Positions 27,828 through 36,725 of a DNA stretch of 64,000 nt are shown here, piece by piece (the stretch's first letter is position 1; the number at the start of each line of letters is the position of its first letter). The stretch lies in contig CANMRT010000001.1 in assembly GCA_947500415.1 (NCBI GenBank), forward strand, positions 1,514,982 to 1,578,981, read 5' to 3'. This stretch comes from an uncultured Roseicyclus sp. (GTDB lineage Bacteria > Pseudomonadota > Alphaproteobacteria > Rhodobacterales > Rhodobacteraceae). Below the pieces are notes generated by a model. That model searched no databases and was not told where the DNA came from. It was given only the letters and a program-made list of their open reading frames with translations. Made by a program: the position numbers and the translations under genes.

Positions 27828-28223
27828 TCATGGCAGCAACGCCAAAAGCTCGGCGATCCGCGCCCGTGTCAGAGCGACATGGCACGCGCCTTCGGCAATC
27901 CCTGCGCCGGAACCGCCGCCAAATAGCGAGCTGCTGTAGCTGCATTGCGCGTCTCGATAGGTCTCCCACGCTGTTTGCGCCACGGCCAAAGCAGGCACAG
28001 CATCGTCACGCTCGGTCACGCCGTCCAATTCAGCCGCGGCTTCTTGGGCAAAGCCTACTGTTTCATCCAGTGCTTGATTGGCGATGTCGACTTGCGCCGC
28101 GACGCAAGACGCGATCTTTACCTGACTGGATACTTGCACACCGCATTCCAAGGCGGCATCGGCAGCAGCAGGTGTGGCCGAGACCACATACGGCATGGCG
28201 AACAGGGTCAGAAATCTCGGCAT
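27828..28223 (-). CDS. LprI-like (DUF1311) secreted protein
   Basis: A 131-residue secreted protein starting MPRFLTLFAMPYVVSATPAAADA (signal peptide), with a GGAGAG ribosome binding site. The mature part has the LprI/DUF1311 layout: CGVQ, SCVAAQVDIANQALDETVGF, LAVAQTAWETYRDAQCSYSSS, GGSGAGIAEGACHVALTRARIAEL. Four conserved cysteines could form two disulfides. The family includes the mycobacterial lysozyme inhibitor LprI, but most members are unstudied; inhibition of lysozyme is a possibility only. It lies between the giant surface protein and a CPBP protease gene, on the opposite strand from the former. Confidence 0.75.
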   Translation of the reverse strand: MPRFLTLFAMPYVVSATPAAADAALECGVQVSSQVKIASCVAAQVDIANQALDETVGFAQEAAAELDGVTERDDAVPALAVAQTAWETYRDAQCSYSSSLFGGGSGAGIAEGACHVALTRARIAELLALLP

Positions 28224-28322
28224 TGGTCTCTCCGGCCTTTGTGCCTTGGGCATCCAGTTAGTGCCTCACAGAGTTTTACCCAACGATACGCTAAGTGAGG
28301 CACGCGCCTGACATCGGCTTGT

Positions 28323-29174
28323 CTAACCCGCATGCCGTGCGGTGGACCGCTTCCACCAATAGTACCCCAACAACACGATCAGCCCGTAGAGCGGCTCAAA
28401 ATACTGCACGACAAAGGCGATGCCCTCGGCGACGGGATCGCCATCAAGACTGACCGCTTCGTCGACCGCAACGGGCGGGCGAAGGGCGGAAATCCGACCG
28501 TTGAGCGTGACCATCGCATCCCAAAGGCAATGCAGAATGGCGCCGGGCCAGATCGAGCCCGTTCGCAGGGCGAGTGCGCCGTAGAGGATACCGGACAGAC
28601 CCGCCGCGATCGCTTGGTTTGTGGTCTCCGAAAAGTCCTGCCCGCCGATCCAATTGACATAGTGCATCGCCCCGAAAAGAACGGAAGATGCGGCGATAGC
28701 GATCAGCGGACCCCACCTCGCTTCGAAGCCGTAAAGGACCAAACCACGGAAAAGACCCTCTTCAAATGTCCCGACAAGAAATGTCAGTGCAAGAAGAGCT
28801 GCGAGATAGGATGCCGGGAAGGACACGGAGACCGATTGCGCGTCTGCGCCAACGATCCCGATTAGCAGCAAGCCACCCATGAAAACGATGGGCGGGATCA
28901 TATACCAAAGCCCGCTCCAAGCCGGTCGTGTGGTCAAACGCGTCTGCTTAGTCCAGCCGAGCCAAACGATGATAGCGATCAAGGTTCCAGCAAGCACAAG
29001 CTCGAGCGGGGTTTGCGACAAATCCACGGAATTTGCATGGCGGTCTGCATCGTGGCCAAGCGATGCCTCGGACAAAAGCGCCGGAACAACGAAGGACAGG
29101 AAGTATCCGAACACCACTAGCATTGCCGTGGTGAGAGGCCGTGCGCAAAGCCAACTGCGAAGTGATTTCCCCAT
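28323..29174 (-). CDS. CPBP family intramembrane glutamic endopeptidase
   Basis: A 283-residue polytopic membrane protein with about seven hydrophobic segments (TTAMLVVFGYFLSFVVPALL, LVLAGTLIAIIVWLGW, MIPPIVFMGGLLLIGIVG, and others). The CPBP/Abi motifs are present: motif 1 FEEGLFRGLVLYGF (EExxxR, here EEGLFR), motif 2 FGAMHYVNW with the histidine, and the later GSIWPGAILHCLWDA. The family cleaves within membranes (Rce1-like CAAX processing in eukaryotes; various roles in bacteria, including peptide immunity). No bacteriocin or prenylation genes are nearby, so the substrate is unknown. Length and topology fit the family. Confidence 0.88.
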   Translation of the reverse strand: MGKSLRSWLCARPLTTAMLVVFGYFLSFVVPALLSEASLGHDADRHANSVDLSQTPLELVLAGTLIAIIVWLGWTKQTRLTTRPAWSGLWYMIPPIVFMGGLLLIGIVGADAQSVSVSFPASYLAALLALTFLVGTFEEGLFRGLVLYGFEARWGPLIAIAASSVLFGAMHYVNWIGGQDFSETTNQAIAAGLSGILYGALALRTGSIWPGAILHCLWDAMVTLNGRISALRPPVAVDEAVSLDGDPVAEGIAFVVQYFEPLYGLIVLLGYYWWKRSTARHAG

Positions 29175-29513
29175 GGATTGTCCTCAGCGAAACAGTGATC
29201 CGCATTCCATGTCTATGATCGCATGGCTGAGTGAGTCTCAGAAGTACTTTGCCACAAAATCGCTTGCGGCCATTGATGAGCTTGTTTGGCGAAGAGCTGC
29301 CGCCTTGGGCATCGGGCAATGGGTGACCTTGTGCTCGTTGAACGAACGCATGCTGCAAATGGCGAAGTGCCAATTCGTCCACAGTGGACACTCGCCTGCT
29401 TTTGACAAATCCAGTGTTTGTTCGAAATCGCCCTGAAAGCTGACATCGCCCTGACCTAAACTAAAGGCCGAAACGCCAGGCAGTTTCCTTGCTCGCTGCC
29501 GGCAAGGAGCGGG
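29175..29513. other. Intergenic region with no recognised gene
   Basis: Frames on both strands (29213-29446 minus; the tail of a plus frame ending at 29436) have no recognisable motif. It separates the CPBP protease from the 3' end of nagA, both on the minus strand, and would hold the protease promoter. I see no clear hairpin or repeat. Confidence 0.45.
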
Positions 29514-30713
29514 CTATTGCACCAAGATGTCGGCGGAGTTTTTGGTTGTGAGGGCGTCCACGCGGTTGCCCGTTCGATAGACCGATAGCAACGACTGTCG
29601 ATCTTCCGACACGTGCAGCACATCGGCTGGTGCGCCGGGTTTGAGGCGACCGATTTGCCCAAAGCCCTCGTGCAACGCTGCCGGAACTGAGGTGGCAATG
29701 CTCAGCGCGTGATCCTCGGTTGCCACGCCCCAGCGCACGATATTGTTTACGGCTGTCAGAAGATCGAGGTCCGCGCCAGCCAGTGTTCCGTTTTCGAGGG
29801 TCAGTCGCCCGTCCTGGCGTATCACACGCCGTCCACCGATTGAGAACTCCGATTGGTTCGATCCGGCGACCGCCATGGAGTCACTCACCAAAAATATCTG
29901 TCCGGGACCGCGTTTGGCGGCGATGGCGGTTCTTATCGCCTCCGGGTGAACGTGCACGCCGTCCGCAATCAGTCCGGCGGACAACGAGCCAATCGAAAGT
30001 GCCGCGCCCACAAGGCCCGGTTCGCGATTGCCAAGCTGGCTCATCGCGTTGAACAGATGCGTGACGCATCGCGCGCCCGCCTCCGCAGCGCTCTGGCACG
30101 CGTCAAAATCTGCATCGCTGTGGCCAAGTGAGACGAGAACACCCTCGGCGCACAGGCGTTCAATTTGTGCAGGTGTCACTGTCTCAGGGGCAACCGTGAT
30201 CTTCAGGACGGGAATCCGCCGCGCTGCATCAATCAAAAGGGAAAGGTCGGCCTCGCCCATGGCGCGGATCAGGTCAGCATCATGGGCACCCTTACGACCG
30301 CGCGACAGGTGGGGGCCCTCTAAGTGCAGGCCGACGATGCCCGGCACGCCGGCCGCGATCGCGGCCACGACCGCCTCAATGGCGCGGCGCGTTTTGTCGG
30401 GTGTGTCTGTGATCAGCGTCGGCAAGATCGACGTGGCGCCCAAGTTGGCATGGGCGTCCGCCATCACGCGCAACGCCCGGACGCTCTGATCGTCGTTGAA
30501 CATGATCCCGCCGCCGCCGTTCACCTGCAGGTCAACAAACCCGGGGCACAGCAGCCCGCCCTCTATCGCCACAATCTTGGAGCCAGTGGGCACCTCAGCC
30601 ACGGGCAGAACGCTGGACACCGTCGCGCCATCCAACAGCAGCGCGCGGCCCACATGGCGGGTCGTTCCATCAAAGATGTCGGCGCCAGTCAGAGCCGTCA
30701 GTGGCCCAGTCAT
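29514..30713 (-). CDS. nagA: N-acetylglucosamine-6-phosphate deacetylase
   Basis: A 399-residue amidohydrolase. Family motifs: CPGFVDLQVNGGGGIMFND (metal-site start), HLEGPHLSRGRKGAHD (catalytic and metal-binding Glu/His), SLGHSDADFDACQSAAEAGARCVTHLFNAMSQLGNREPGLVG, and LVSDSMAVAG with the catalytic Asp. It removes acetate from GlcNAc-6-P to give glucosamine-6-P in the cytoplasm. The first codon overlaps the stop of the SIS deaminase gene by four bases (ATGA), so the two are translationally coupled. It is the last gene of the minus-strand amino-sugar operon. Confidence 0.93.
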   Translation of the reverse strand: MTGPLTALTGADIFDGTTRHVGRALLLDGATVSSVLPVAEVPTGSKIVAIEGGLLCPGFVDLQVNGGGGIMFNDDQSVRALRVMADAHANLGATSILPTLITDTPDKTRRAIEAVVAAIAAGVPGIVGLHLEGPHLSRGRKGAHDADLIRAMGEADLSLLIDAARRIPVLKITVAPETVTPAQIERLCAEGVLVSLGHSDADFDACQSAAEAGARCVTHLFNAMSQLGNREPGLVGAALSIGSLSAGLIADGVHVHPEAIRTAIAAKRGPGQIFLVSDSMAVAGSNQSEFSIGGRRVIRQDGRLTLENGTLAGADLDLLTAVNNIVRWGVATEDHALSIATSVPAALHEGFGQIGRLKPGAPADVLHVSEDRQSLLSVYRTGNRVDALTTKNSADILVQ

Positions 30714-31741
30714 ACGGTTTCCGTGACCTTGTTGAGGTGCCGGGGTGCGTCGGGGTTCACGCCACGTTCACCAGCGACCTTTTCGATCATGCTGTAGAAA
30801 GACACGATGAGACTAAGCGGGTCGGTCAGCCGGTGGCCTGTCCGTACATGTGGAAGCGCGCGCGCGTTTTGCGCCAGATCTGACGTGACAAACACATTGG
30901 CACCTTTCTCGGCGAGCGTATCCGCGACGTCCGCGACAGAGGTTTCAGCCGCATCGCCACTGGCAAACGCCAGCACCGGAAAACCGCCACCGACGATGGA
31001 CACCGGTCCATGCAGGACCTCGGCCGAGGAGTAGCTTTCAGCGTGGATCTGGCAGGTTTCCTTGAATTTCAACGCCGCCTCATTGGAGATTGCCCAGGCC
31101 GGTCCCCGCCCCAGAGTGAATAGCGATTGTGTTGTCTGGATCGCGGCACGCAACTCGGGCCAATCAAGCGCTGCCGCATCCGCCAACCGTTTGGGCAGCC
31201 CGAACAGCGCGCGGCGCAAGTCATCGTCGTCGTTCCATTCCGCCAAAAGGATCAGACCAGCCAGCGCGGACGTAACAAAGGTCTTGGTCGCCGCAACACT
31301 GCGTTCGGGACCGGCGCAAATGTCGATGGCATATTGGCTGGCGTCGGCCAGTGGGGATGCCGCATCGTTGGTGATCGCGACGGTAAAGCTGTCACCCTGT
31401 GTGGCGGCCTTGCTCATCGCGACGATGTCGGGGCTTTTGCCCGATTGCGAGACGGACAGGGTGAGCGAGCGGGCCAAGTTCAGCTGCGCGCCATAGATCG
31501 ACGCTATCGACGGACCGACGGAGGCGACCGGCAAACCCATCTCCAACTCCAGCGCATACTTGAGGAACGTGCAGGCGTGATCGGACGATCCGCGTGCGAC
31601 CGTGACAGCGAACAGCGGGTTCGCTTCTGCCACCGCTTTGGCAATTTTGGCGATACGCGGTGTGCCATGCGTCAAAAGTCTTTCGACCGCATCGGGGATT
31701 TCAAGCACCTCCCGACGCATCTGCGTGTCTTGCGTCGTCAT
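30710..31741 (-). CDS. SIS-domain glucosamine-6-phosphate deaminase (NagB-II/AgaS type)
   Basis: A 343-residue protein starting MTTQDTQMRREVLEIPDAVERLL, made of two SIS (sugar isomerase) domains: VTVARGSSDHACTFLKYALE, then SQSGKSPDIVAMSKAA, CAGPERSVAATKTFVTSALAG in the first half; LGRGPAWAISNEAALKFKETCQIHAESYSSAEVLHGP in the second. This is the GlmS isomerase half without the glutaminase domain, as in NagB-II of Shewanella or AgaS. It probably converts glucosamine-6-P to fructose-6-P and ammonia. Placed directly before nagA with a four-base overlap. The frame is open upstream to 31981, but that part runs into the regulator gene; an AGAAAGG site supports 31741. Confidence 0.88.
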   Translation of the reverse strand: MTTQDTQMRREVLEIPDAVERLLTHGTPRIAKIAKAVAEANPLFAVTVARGSSDHACTFLKYALELEMGLPVASVGPSIASIYGAQLNLARSLTLSVSQSGKSPDIVAMSKAATQGDSFTVAITNDAASPLADASQYAIDICAGPERSVAATKTFVTSALAGLILLAEWNDDDDLRRALFGLPKRLADAAALDWPELRAAIQTTQSLFTLGRGPAWAISNEAALKFKETCQIHAESYSSAEVLHGPVSIVGGGFPVLAFASGDAAETSVADVADTLAEKGANVFVTSDLAQNARALPHVRTGHRLTDPLSLIVSFYSMIEKVAGERGVNPDAPRHLNKVTETV

Positions 31742-31757
31742 GTTCTGGCAGCCTTTC

Positions 31758-32507
31758 TTACAGCCGCAGTTCCGCCACGAAGTCGTAGGCGTCCCCGCGA
31801 TAGATGGATTTTGTGAATTCCGCGACCCGGCCCGTCGCGAGGTAGGACAGGCGTTCAATCCGCAGGCCCGCCGCGGCATGCGGCACACCCAGCAGGTCGG
31901 CGTCTGCCTCGCCCAGATTGATCGCCGAGATCTTCTGCACCGCGCGCACCGGGCGCAGGTCAGAGCGTTCCAGAACCTCATAAAGCGATGCCGTTACCTC
32001 CATAGGGTTCGGCAGAATGTCAGTCGGAAGCGAGGCTCGCTCAATCGCCAATGGCTTGCCATCGGCCATCCTGAGGCGTGCAAGGCGCGACACAGATGCG
32101 CCCTCATCAAGGGCCAGTGCGGCGATTTCGTCAGCGGATGGAAGGCAGACGCTCTGCTCCAGCATGCGCACGTTCGTGGCCATGCCGCGCAGGGCCATAT
32201 CCTCGGAGAACGATGTCAGATGCGACAGGGATTGTTGCAGCCGTTCGGCCCGCTCGGTCACGAACGAACCCGATCCCTGCTTCTGGATCACGTCGCCGCT
32301 TTCAACGAGGGATTGGATCGCCTTGCGCACTGTCACGCGTGACAGGTCGGTTAGATTTCCGATCTCGCGTTCTGACGGCAAGGCACTGCCGGGTGCAAGG
32401 ATGCCCGCGCCAATGGCGTCGCTAAGGCGTTCACGCAATTGCATGTACCGCGGGCCGTTTCCGGATTCGATTGGAGGGGCATCGCGGAGATACTTGGTGA
32501 TGCTCAT
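31758..32507 (-). CDS. GntR/HutC-family regulator with UTRA domain (NagR/DasR-like)
   Basis: A 249-residue transcription factor. The N-terminal winged helix is GntR-type (MQLRERLSDAIGAGILAPGSALPSEREIGNLTDLSRVTVRKAIQSLVESGDVIQKQGSGSFV). Residues of about 95-240 form a UTRA ligand domain (VRMLEQSVCLPSADEIAAL, VSRLARLRMADGKPLAIERASLPTDIL, IERLSYLATGRVAEFTKSIYRGDAYDFVAEL). HutC-subfamily regulators of this kind sense glucosamine-6-P or GlcNAc-6-P. It lies inside the amino-sugar operon, overlapping the kinase gene by four bases, so it is likely the local repressor. Confidence 0.9.
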   Translation of the reverse strand: MSITKYLRDAPPIESGNGPRYMQLRERLSDAIGAGILAPGSALPSEREIGNLTDLSRVTVRKAIQSLVESGDVIQKQGSGSFVTERAERLQQSLSHLTSFSEDMALRGMATNVRMLEQSVCLPSADEIAALALDEGASVSRLARLRMADGKPLAIERASLPTDILPNPMEVTASLYEVLERSDLRPVRAVQKISAINLGEADADLLGVPHAAAGLRIERLSYLATGRVAEFTKSIYRGDAYDFVAELRL

Positions 32508-33385
32508 GCCATCTCTCCCATCGGTGTCATCTGCGCGGCAAGGGCCAACGCCCCATCAAGAGCCGTGCCTTCGGGTGCAGTCAGCTGGTCTGCAATGTCA
32601 GGTGGCAAAAACGGGGCGTAATGCGGGGCCAATCCACCGATGGGGCAGATCCGCTCCCCCGGCTGCCACCCGAGGCCGCGCAGCATGCTTTTGATGTAAT
32701 CAGCGCCGCGCGTCATCAGGTCGATACAGATCACGTCGCCGTCCTGCGCGCTCTGCACGACGCGCGGTGCCAGTTCTGCAAATTCTCCGGGTTTGGCTTT
32801 GGAGGCGAATGCCACGATAGCGGCGGCCGAGCCGAACCGGGCAAAGACGCCCTCGGTCGCGGGCGATGGCGCGTGCAATCCGTCATGAACGTCCAGAGCG
32901 CTGCGCAATAGGTGTCGACCAAGGATCGCGCCAGAGGCATCATCGGCCAGAACAGGGCCCCAACCGCCGATCAGCCGATCCCGCCCGTCGTGTCGACGCC
33001 CAAAGAACGATCCCGTTCCGATGCCAATGACGCATCCATCGAACCCGCCCAAGGCACCGACCATTGCGGTGCGGCGATCATCTTCAACACGAAGATGGAC
33101 AAGCGGCAGCCTGTTGGCGATGTCGTTGGCAGTGGTGTCATTCATCATGCCCGCCAAGCCCATGAATGCTGGGATTTGCGCCAGCTCAGCTTTGGTCAGC
33201 CTCGCAGCCTCAGCGAGCTTGGTCAGGCCAAGCTTTAGCGTCGCATAAGTGCCTTCGAGGTCGGTCGACGCATTGGCTGCATCAAGCCGCACGTCAAACC
33301 GGTTGCCGCCGTGCAGCAGGGCAAAGCGGCAGTTGGTGCCGCCCCCGTCTACGCCAATCGCGGATCTGTCGAGTCGCTTGCTCAT
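32504..33385 (-). CDS. BadF/BadG-type amino-sugar kinase (GlcNAc or MurNAc kinase)
   Basis: A 293-residue ASKHA-fold kinase: IGVDGGGTNCRFALLHGG (phosphate-1), FMGLAGMMNDT, VVHLRVEDDRRTAMVGALGG-like region, CVIGIGTGSFFGRRHDGRDRLIGGWGPVLADDASGAILGRHLLRSALD (phosphate-2 and connect), and GLGWQPGERICPIGGLAPHY (adenosine loop). The BadF/BadG/BcrA family includes eukaryotic-type GlcNAc kinase and the clostridial MurK that phosphorylates both GlcNAc and MurNAc. Its position opposite murQ suggests it makes GlcNAc-6-P and/or MurNAc-6-P after ABC uptake. I use ATG 33385; a TTG at 33406 is in frame, and neither has a good ribosome binding site. Confidence 0.85.
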   Translation of the reverse strand: MSKRLDRSAIGVDGGGTNCRFALLHGGNRFDVRLDAANASTDLEGTYATLKLGLTKLAEAARLTKAELAQIPAFMGLAGMMNDTTANDIANRLPLVHLRVEDDRRTAMVGALGGFDGCVIGIGTGSFFGRRHDGRDRLIGGWGPVLADDASGAILGRHLLRSALDVHDGLHAPSPATEGVFARFGSAAAIVAFASKAKPGEFAELAPRVVQSAQDGDVICIDLMTRGADYIKSMLRGLGWQPGERICPIGGLAPHYAPFLPPDIADQLTAPEGTALDGALALAAQMTPMGEMA

Positions 33386-33388
33386 GGA

Positions 33389-33509
33389 GGACCAATACAA
33401 TACCAATCACGCAATAGCTAGCCTATTCTTACCAGTATAAGACCAAAATATCGCCGAAAATCAACCAATGAAGAAAGTTCTTGGCGTATAGGTATTAAAA
33501 AGGTATTAG
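33389..33509. promoter_or_regulatory. Divergent amino-sugar promoter region with three GGT-N8-GGT direct repeats
   Basis: On the minus strand GGT-N8-GGT occurs at 33391-33404 and 33431-33444; on the plus strand GGTATTAAAAAGGTATT lies at 33491-33507 with the same 11-bp period. The plus-strand copy overlaps a promoter-like TTGGCG (33481-33486), 17-base spacer and TATTAG (33504-33509) ahead of murQ. This places three equal half-site pairs in the region shared by the kinase and murQ operons, as expected for a common repressor such as the GntR/UTRA protein. The assignment of the regulator is inference. Confidence 0.5.
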
Positions 33510-33534
33510 TTAGCGAATCCTTGGGGGGAATCGA

Positions 33535-34446
33535 ATGCTGAACCGTCGCACAGAGCAATTGCACGAGGCCGCCAACGGCCTTGATGTGCTGCCGTTGCGT
33601 CGCGCGGCTGAGCTGCTGATCCAATCACACCAAGACGCCTTACAATCCGTGCCGCCAATGGCTCAGGCGCTGTCGGAGGCCGGAACGCTTATGGCATCGG
33701 CCATTCGCGCAGGTGGACGCCTTCACTACCTTGCAGCGGGATCTTCCGGTCTGATGGCCATGGCCGACGCTTGTGAGTTGGCCGGCACGTTCGGCACCGA
33801 CCCGGATCAGATCGTCATTCACATGGCAGGCGGCATTCCTGTCGACGCCACAATGCCCGGTGATACCGAAGATGACGACAGTGCGGCGCGAAATATCGGG
33901 GATGCGATCCAGCCTAATGATGTCGCCATTTTGCTGAGCGCATCCGGATCGACACCTTACGCCGTGCACGCGGTCCGAAGAGCGCGCGCATCGGGCGCTG
34001 CAACGATCTGTATCGCAAACACACCCAAAACGCCGCTGTTGGCAGAGGCTGATGTTCCGATCTGCCTAGCTACGCCGCCCGAGGTCCTTGCGGGTTCCAC
34101 CCGCATGGGGGCGGGGACGGCGCAGAAGGTCGCGCTTAACACCATGTCGACCGTGATGGGGATCGCCTTGGGCCACGTGCATGACGGTATGATGGTCAAC
34201 GTCCGCGCCGACAATGCAAAGCTGCGCGCCCGCGCCGTGGGGATAATCGCCACCATCGCTGGAGTTAACGAAACCTCAGCATTGGCTTGCCTGGACCGCG
34301 CGGAGGGCGATGTAAAATCGGCTGTCTTGATAGCGGCCGGTGCCCCCGATCTGAACGACGCCACCACGCGCCTTGCCAAGGCCGATGGTGTGCTCCGCTC
34401 CGCCTTGGCGGATCTCACGCCGCGCCCATCCGGGCGGCAAAAATAA
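33535..34446 (+). CDS. murQ: N-acetylmuramic acid 6-phosphate etherase
   Basis: A 303-residue SIS-fold lyase, starting MLNRRTEQLHEAANGLDVLP with a GGGGGGAA ribosome binding site. Family marks: GRLHYLAAGSSGLMAMADACELAGTFGTDP, IGDAIQPNDVAILLSASGSTPY, STRMGAGTAQKVALNTMSTVMGIALGHVHDGMMVNVRADNAKLRARAVGII. MurQ cleaves the D-lactyl ether of MurNAc-6-P, giving GlcNAc-6-P and D-lactate. It opens the plus-strand operon with the ABC importer genes. This feeds NagA and the SIS deaminase encoded on the other strand, so the locus holds the whole route from MurNAc-6-P to fructose-6-P. Confidence 0.92.
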   Translation: MLNRRTEQLHEAANGLDVLPLRRAAELLIQSHQDALQSVPPMAQALSEAGTLMASAIRAGGRLHYLAAGSSGLMAMADACELAGTFGTDPDQIVIHMAGGIPVDATMPGDTEDDDSAARNIGDAIQPNDVAILLSASGSTPYAVHAVRRARASGAATICIANTPKTPLLAEADVPICLATPPEVLAGSTRMGAGTAQKVALNTMSTVMGIALGHVHDGMMVNVRADNAKLRARAVGIIATIAGVNETSALACLDRAEGDVKSAVLIAAGAPDLNDATTRLAKADGVLRSALADLTPRPSGRQK

Positions 34447-34469
34447 CCAAGACCTAAGGGAGAACCTAA

Positions 34470-35726
34470 ATGTCCATGAAGAAACTTACTGCCGGCCTGC
34501 TGGCCACGACCATGCTCGTCAGCACTGCCGCCTCGGCGCAGGATGTGACGCTGACCATCGAGAGCTGGCGCAACGACGATCTGACCTTGTGGCAGGACGT
34601 GATTATCCCCGCGTTTGAGGCCGAAAATCCCGGCATCACCGTGCAGTTCACGCCGTCTGCGCCTGCGGAATACAACGCCGTTCTGAACTCCAAGCTGGAC
34701 GCAGGCTCTGCCGGTGATCTGATCACCTGCCGTCCGTTTGATGCGTCGCTTGCGCTTTACGAGGCGGGTCACTTGACCGACCTCAGCGATCTGGACGCAA
34801 TGTCCAACTTCTCCCCCGTCGCACAATCGGCGTGGCAGACGGACGATGGTTCCGCCACGTTCTGCATGCCGATGGCCTCGGTCATCCATGGCTTCATCTA
34901 CAACGCTGAGGCCTTCGCAGAGCTTGGCTTGGAAGAGCCCACAACCGTTGACGAATTCTTCGCCGTTCTCGATGCGATTGAAGAAGATGGCAATTACATC
35001 CCGATGGCCATGGGCACCGCCGACCAGTGGGAAGCGGCAACCATGGGCTACAACAACATCGGCCCCAACTACTGGCGTGGCGAGGAAGGCCGTCTGGCCC
35101 TGATCGCAGGCGAGCAACGGCTGACCGATCCAGAGTGGGTTGGCCCGCTGGAGCAACTGGCCCGTTGGGGCGACTACCTTGGCCGCGGGTTTGAGGCGCA
35201 AACCTATCCCGACAGCCAGAACCTGTTCACGCTGGGTCGTGCCGCGATATATCCTGCAGGCTCGTGGGAGATCACCGGTTTCAACGCCCAAGCCGATTTC
35301 GCGATGGGCGCCTTCGCCCCTCCGGTGCCGAATGCTGGGGACGAGTGCTACATCTCGGATCACACCGACATCGCCATCGGCCTGAACGCCGCATCGCCCA
35401 ATGCCGAGGCCGCGCGCACCTTCCTCAACTGGGTTGGCTCGCCTGAATTTGCCTCGATCTACGCAAACGCGCTTCCGGGCTTCTTCCCGCTCAGCGATGC
35501 TGAGGTCACGCTGGAAGATCCGCTGGCGCAGGAAATGATCTCCTGGCGCGGGGACTGCAACAGCTCGATCCGGTCGACCTACCAAATCCTGTCCCGCGGC
35601 ACGCCGAACCTTGAGAATGAGACATGGAACGCCTCCACCCAGGTGATCCGTGGTGCCGAGACGCCTGCTGACGCCGCCGCGCGTCTGCAGGAAGGCCTCG
35701 CCTCCTGGTACGAGCCGCAGCAGTAA
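34470..35726 (+). CDS. ABC importer substrate-binding protein (extracellular family 1), probable amino sugar
   Basis: A 418-residue periplasmic protein with signal peptide MSMKKLTAGLLATTMLVSTAASAQ and an AAGGGAG ribosome binding site. Cluster-B sugar-binding features: WRNDDLTLWQDVIIPAFEAENPGITVQFT, DLITCRPFDASLALYEAGHLTDLSD, MASVIHGFIYNAEAFAELGLEEPTT, LGRAAIYPAGSWEI, and a late LQEGLASWYEPQQ. This is the CUT1 type binding protein. It follows murQ by about 24 bp, so its ligand is probably GlcNAc, MurNAc or a muropeptide disaccharide (inference from context). Four cysteines in the mature part could form disulfides. Confidence 0.88.
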   Translation: MSMKKLTAGLLATTMLVSTAASAQDVTLTIESWRNDDLTLWQDVIIPAFEAENPGITVQFTPSAPAEYNAVLNSKLDAGSAGDLITCRPFDASLALYEAGHLTDLSDLDAMSNFSPVAQSAWQTDDGSATFCMPMASVIHGFIYNAEAFAELGLEEPTTVDEFFAVLDAIEEDGNYIPMAMGTADQWEAATMGYNNIGPNYWRGEEGRLALIAGEQRLTDPEWVGPLEQLARWGDYLGRGFEAQTYPDSQNLFTLGRAAIYPAGSWEITGFNAQADFAMGAFAPPVPNAGDECYISDHTDIAIGLNAASPNAEAARTFLNWVGSPEFASIYANALPGFFPLSDAEVTLEDPLAQEMISWRGDCNSSIRSTYQILSRGTPNLENETWNASTQVIRGAETPADAAARLQEGLASWYEPQQ

Positions 35727-35799
35727 ACGGCCCTCGCTCCGGGCGGGACCGACCTGCCCGGAGCCACCTTCCCCCCATCAAACCCCCTCGGAGGCTGTC

Positions 35800-36714
35800 A
35801 TGCGCACATCGCGTATCAAGTGGCATATCATCGTGTTCCTCGCACCTGCCGTGCTTGTCTACACCGCGATCATGATCGTGCCCCTGTTCAACACTTTGCG
35901 ACTGTCTCTGTTCACCGAGGTGGATCAGGAACGGGTCTTCGTTGGGCTTGAAAATTTCCGAACCCTTTTCGGTGATCCGCGCTGGTCCGAGAGCTTTTGG
36001 AATGCGCTTGGCAACAACTTCTGGTTCTTCTTCATTCATATGCTGGTGCAAAACCCCATCGGCATCCTGCTGGCCGCCCTTCTCAGCAACCCCCGCCTGC
36101 GCTTCAGTGCGCTTTATCGCACCGCCATTTTTGTGCCCACAATCCTCAGCTTCGTGATCGTCGGTTTTGCATGGAAACTGATCCTGTCACCGATTTGGGG
36201 CATCGCGCCCGAGATGCTGGATGCCGTGGGCCTCGGGTTCCTCTACCAACCCTGGCTGGGGCTGGAAGAGACCTCGCTGACAACCCTCGCGCTCATTTCT
36301 GTCTGGCAGTTTGTCGGCATCCCGATGATGCTGATTTACGCAGCCCTTTTGTCGATCCCCGACGAGATCCTTGAGGCCGGAGAGTGTGACGGCATCACGG
36401 GCATGAGCGCATTCTGGAAAATCAAGCTTCCGCTGATCCTGCCGTCAATCGGCATTATCTCGATCCTGACATTCGTGGGTAACTTCAATGCCTTTGACCT
36501 GATCTATGCCGCCCAAGGCGCGCTGGCAGGGCCGAACTATGCCACCGATATTCTGGGCACTTTCATGTATCGCACCTTCTTCGGCTTCCAGCTGCAACTG
36601 GGCGATCCGCATATGGGAAGCGCCATCGCCTCGGCCATGTTCGTGATCATCCTGATAGGTGTGTGTCTCTACCTCTTTGGCATCCAGACGCGCATGCGTC
36701 GGTATCAGTTCTGA
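35800..36714 (+). CDS. ABC importer permease 1 (MalF/UgpA type)
   Basis: A 304-residue membrane protein starting MRTSRIKWHIIVFLAPAVLVYTAIMIVPLFNTLRLSLFTEV with a CGGAGG site. Six transmembrane segments are visible, and the EAA loop is EAGECDGITGMSAFWKIKLPLILPSI. This is the MalF-like half of the translocation pore for the adjacent binding protein. The ORF is open upstream to 35650, but that part overlaps the binding-protein gene in another frame. Confidence 0.92.
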   Translation: MRTSRIKWHIIVFLAPAVLVYTAIMIVPLFNTLRLSLFTEVDQERVFVGLENFRTLFGDPRWSESFWNALGNNFWFFFIHMLVQNPIGILLAALLSNPRLRFSALYRTAIFVPTILSFVIVGFAWKLILSPIWGIAPEMLDAVGLGFLYQPWLGLEETSLTTLALISVWQFVGIPMMLIYAALLSIPDEILEAGECDGITGMSAFWKIKLPLILPSIGIISILTFVGNFNAFDLIYAAQGALAGPNYATDILGTFMYRTFFGFQLQLGDPHMGSAIASAMFVIILIGVCLYLFGIQTRMRRYQF

Positions 36715-36725
36715 GGAGTGGGACG

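Noticed and set aside
33957-35585. 542-codon minus-strand ORF opposite murQ and the ABC binding protein
   Set aside because: Composition is shadow-like, it crosses two well-supported plus-strand genes, and no family motif is present.
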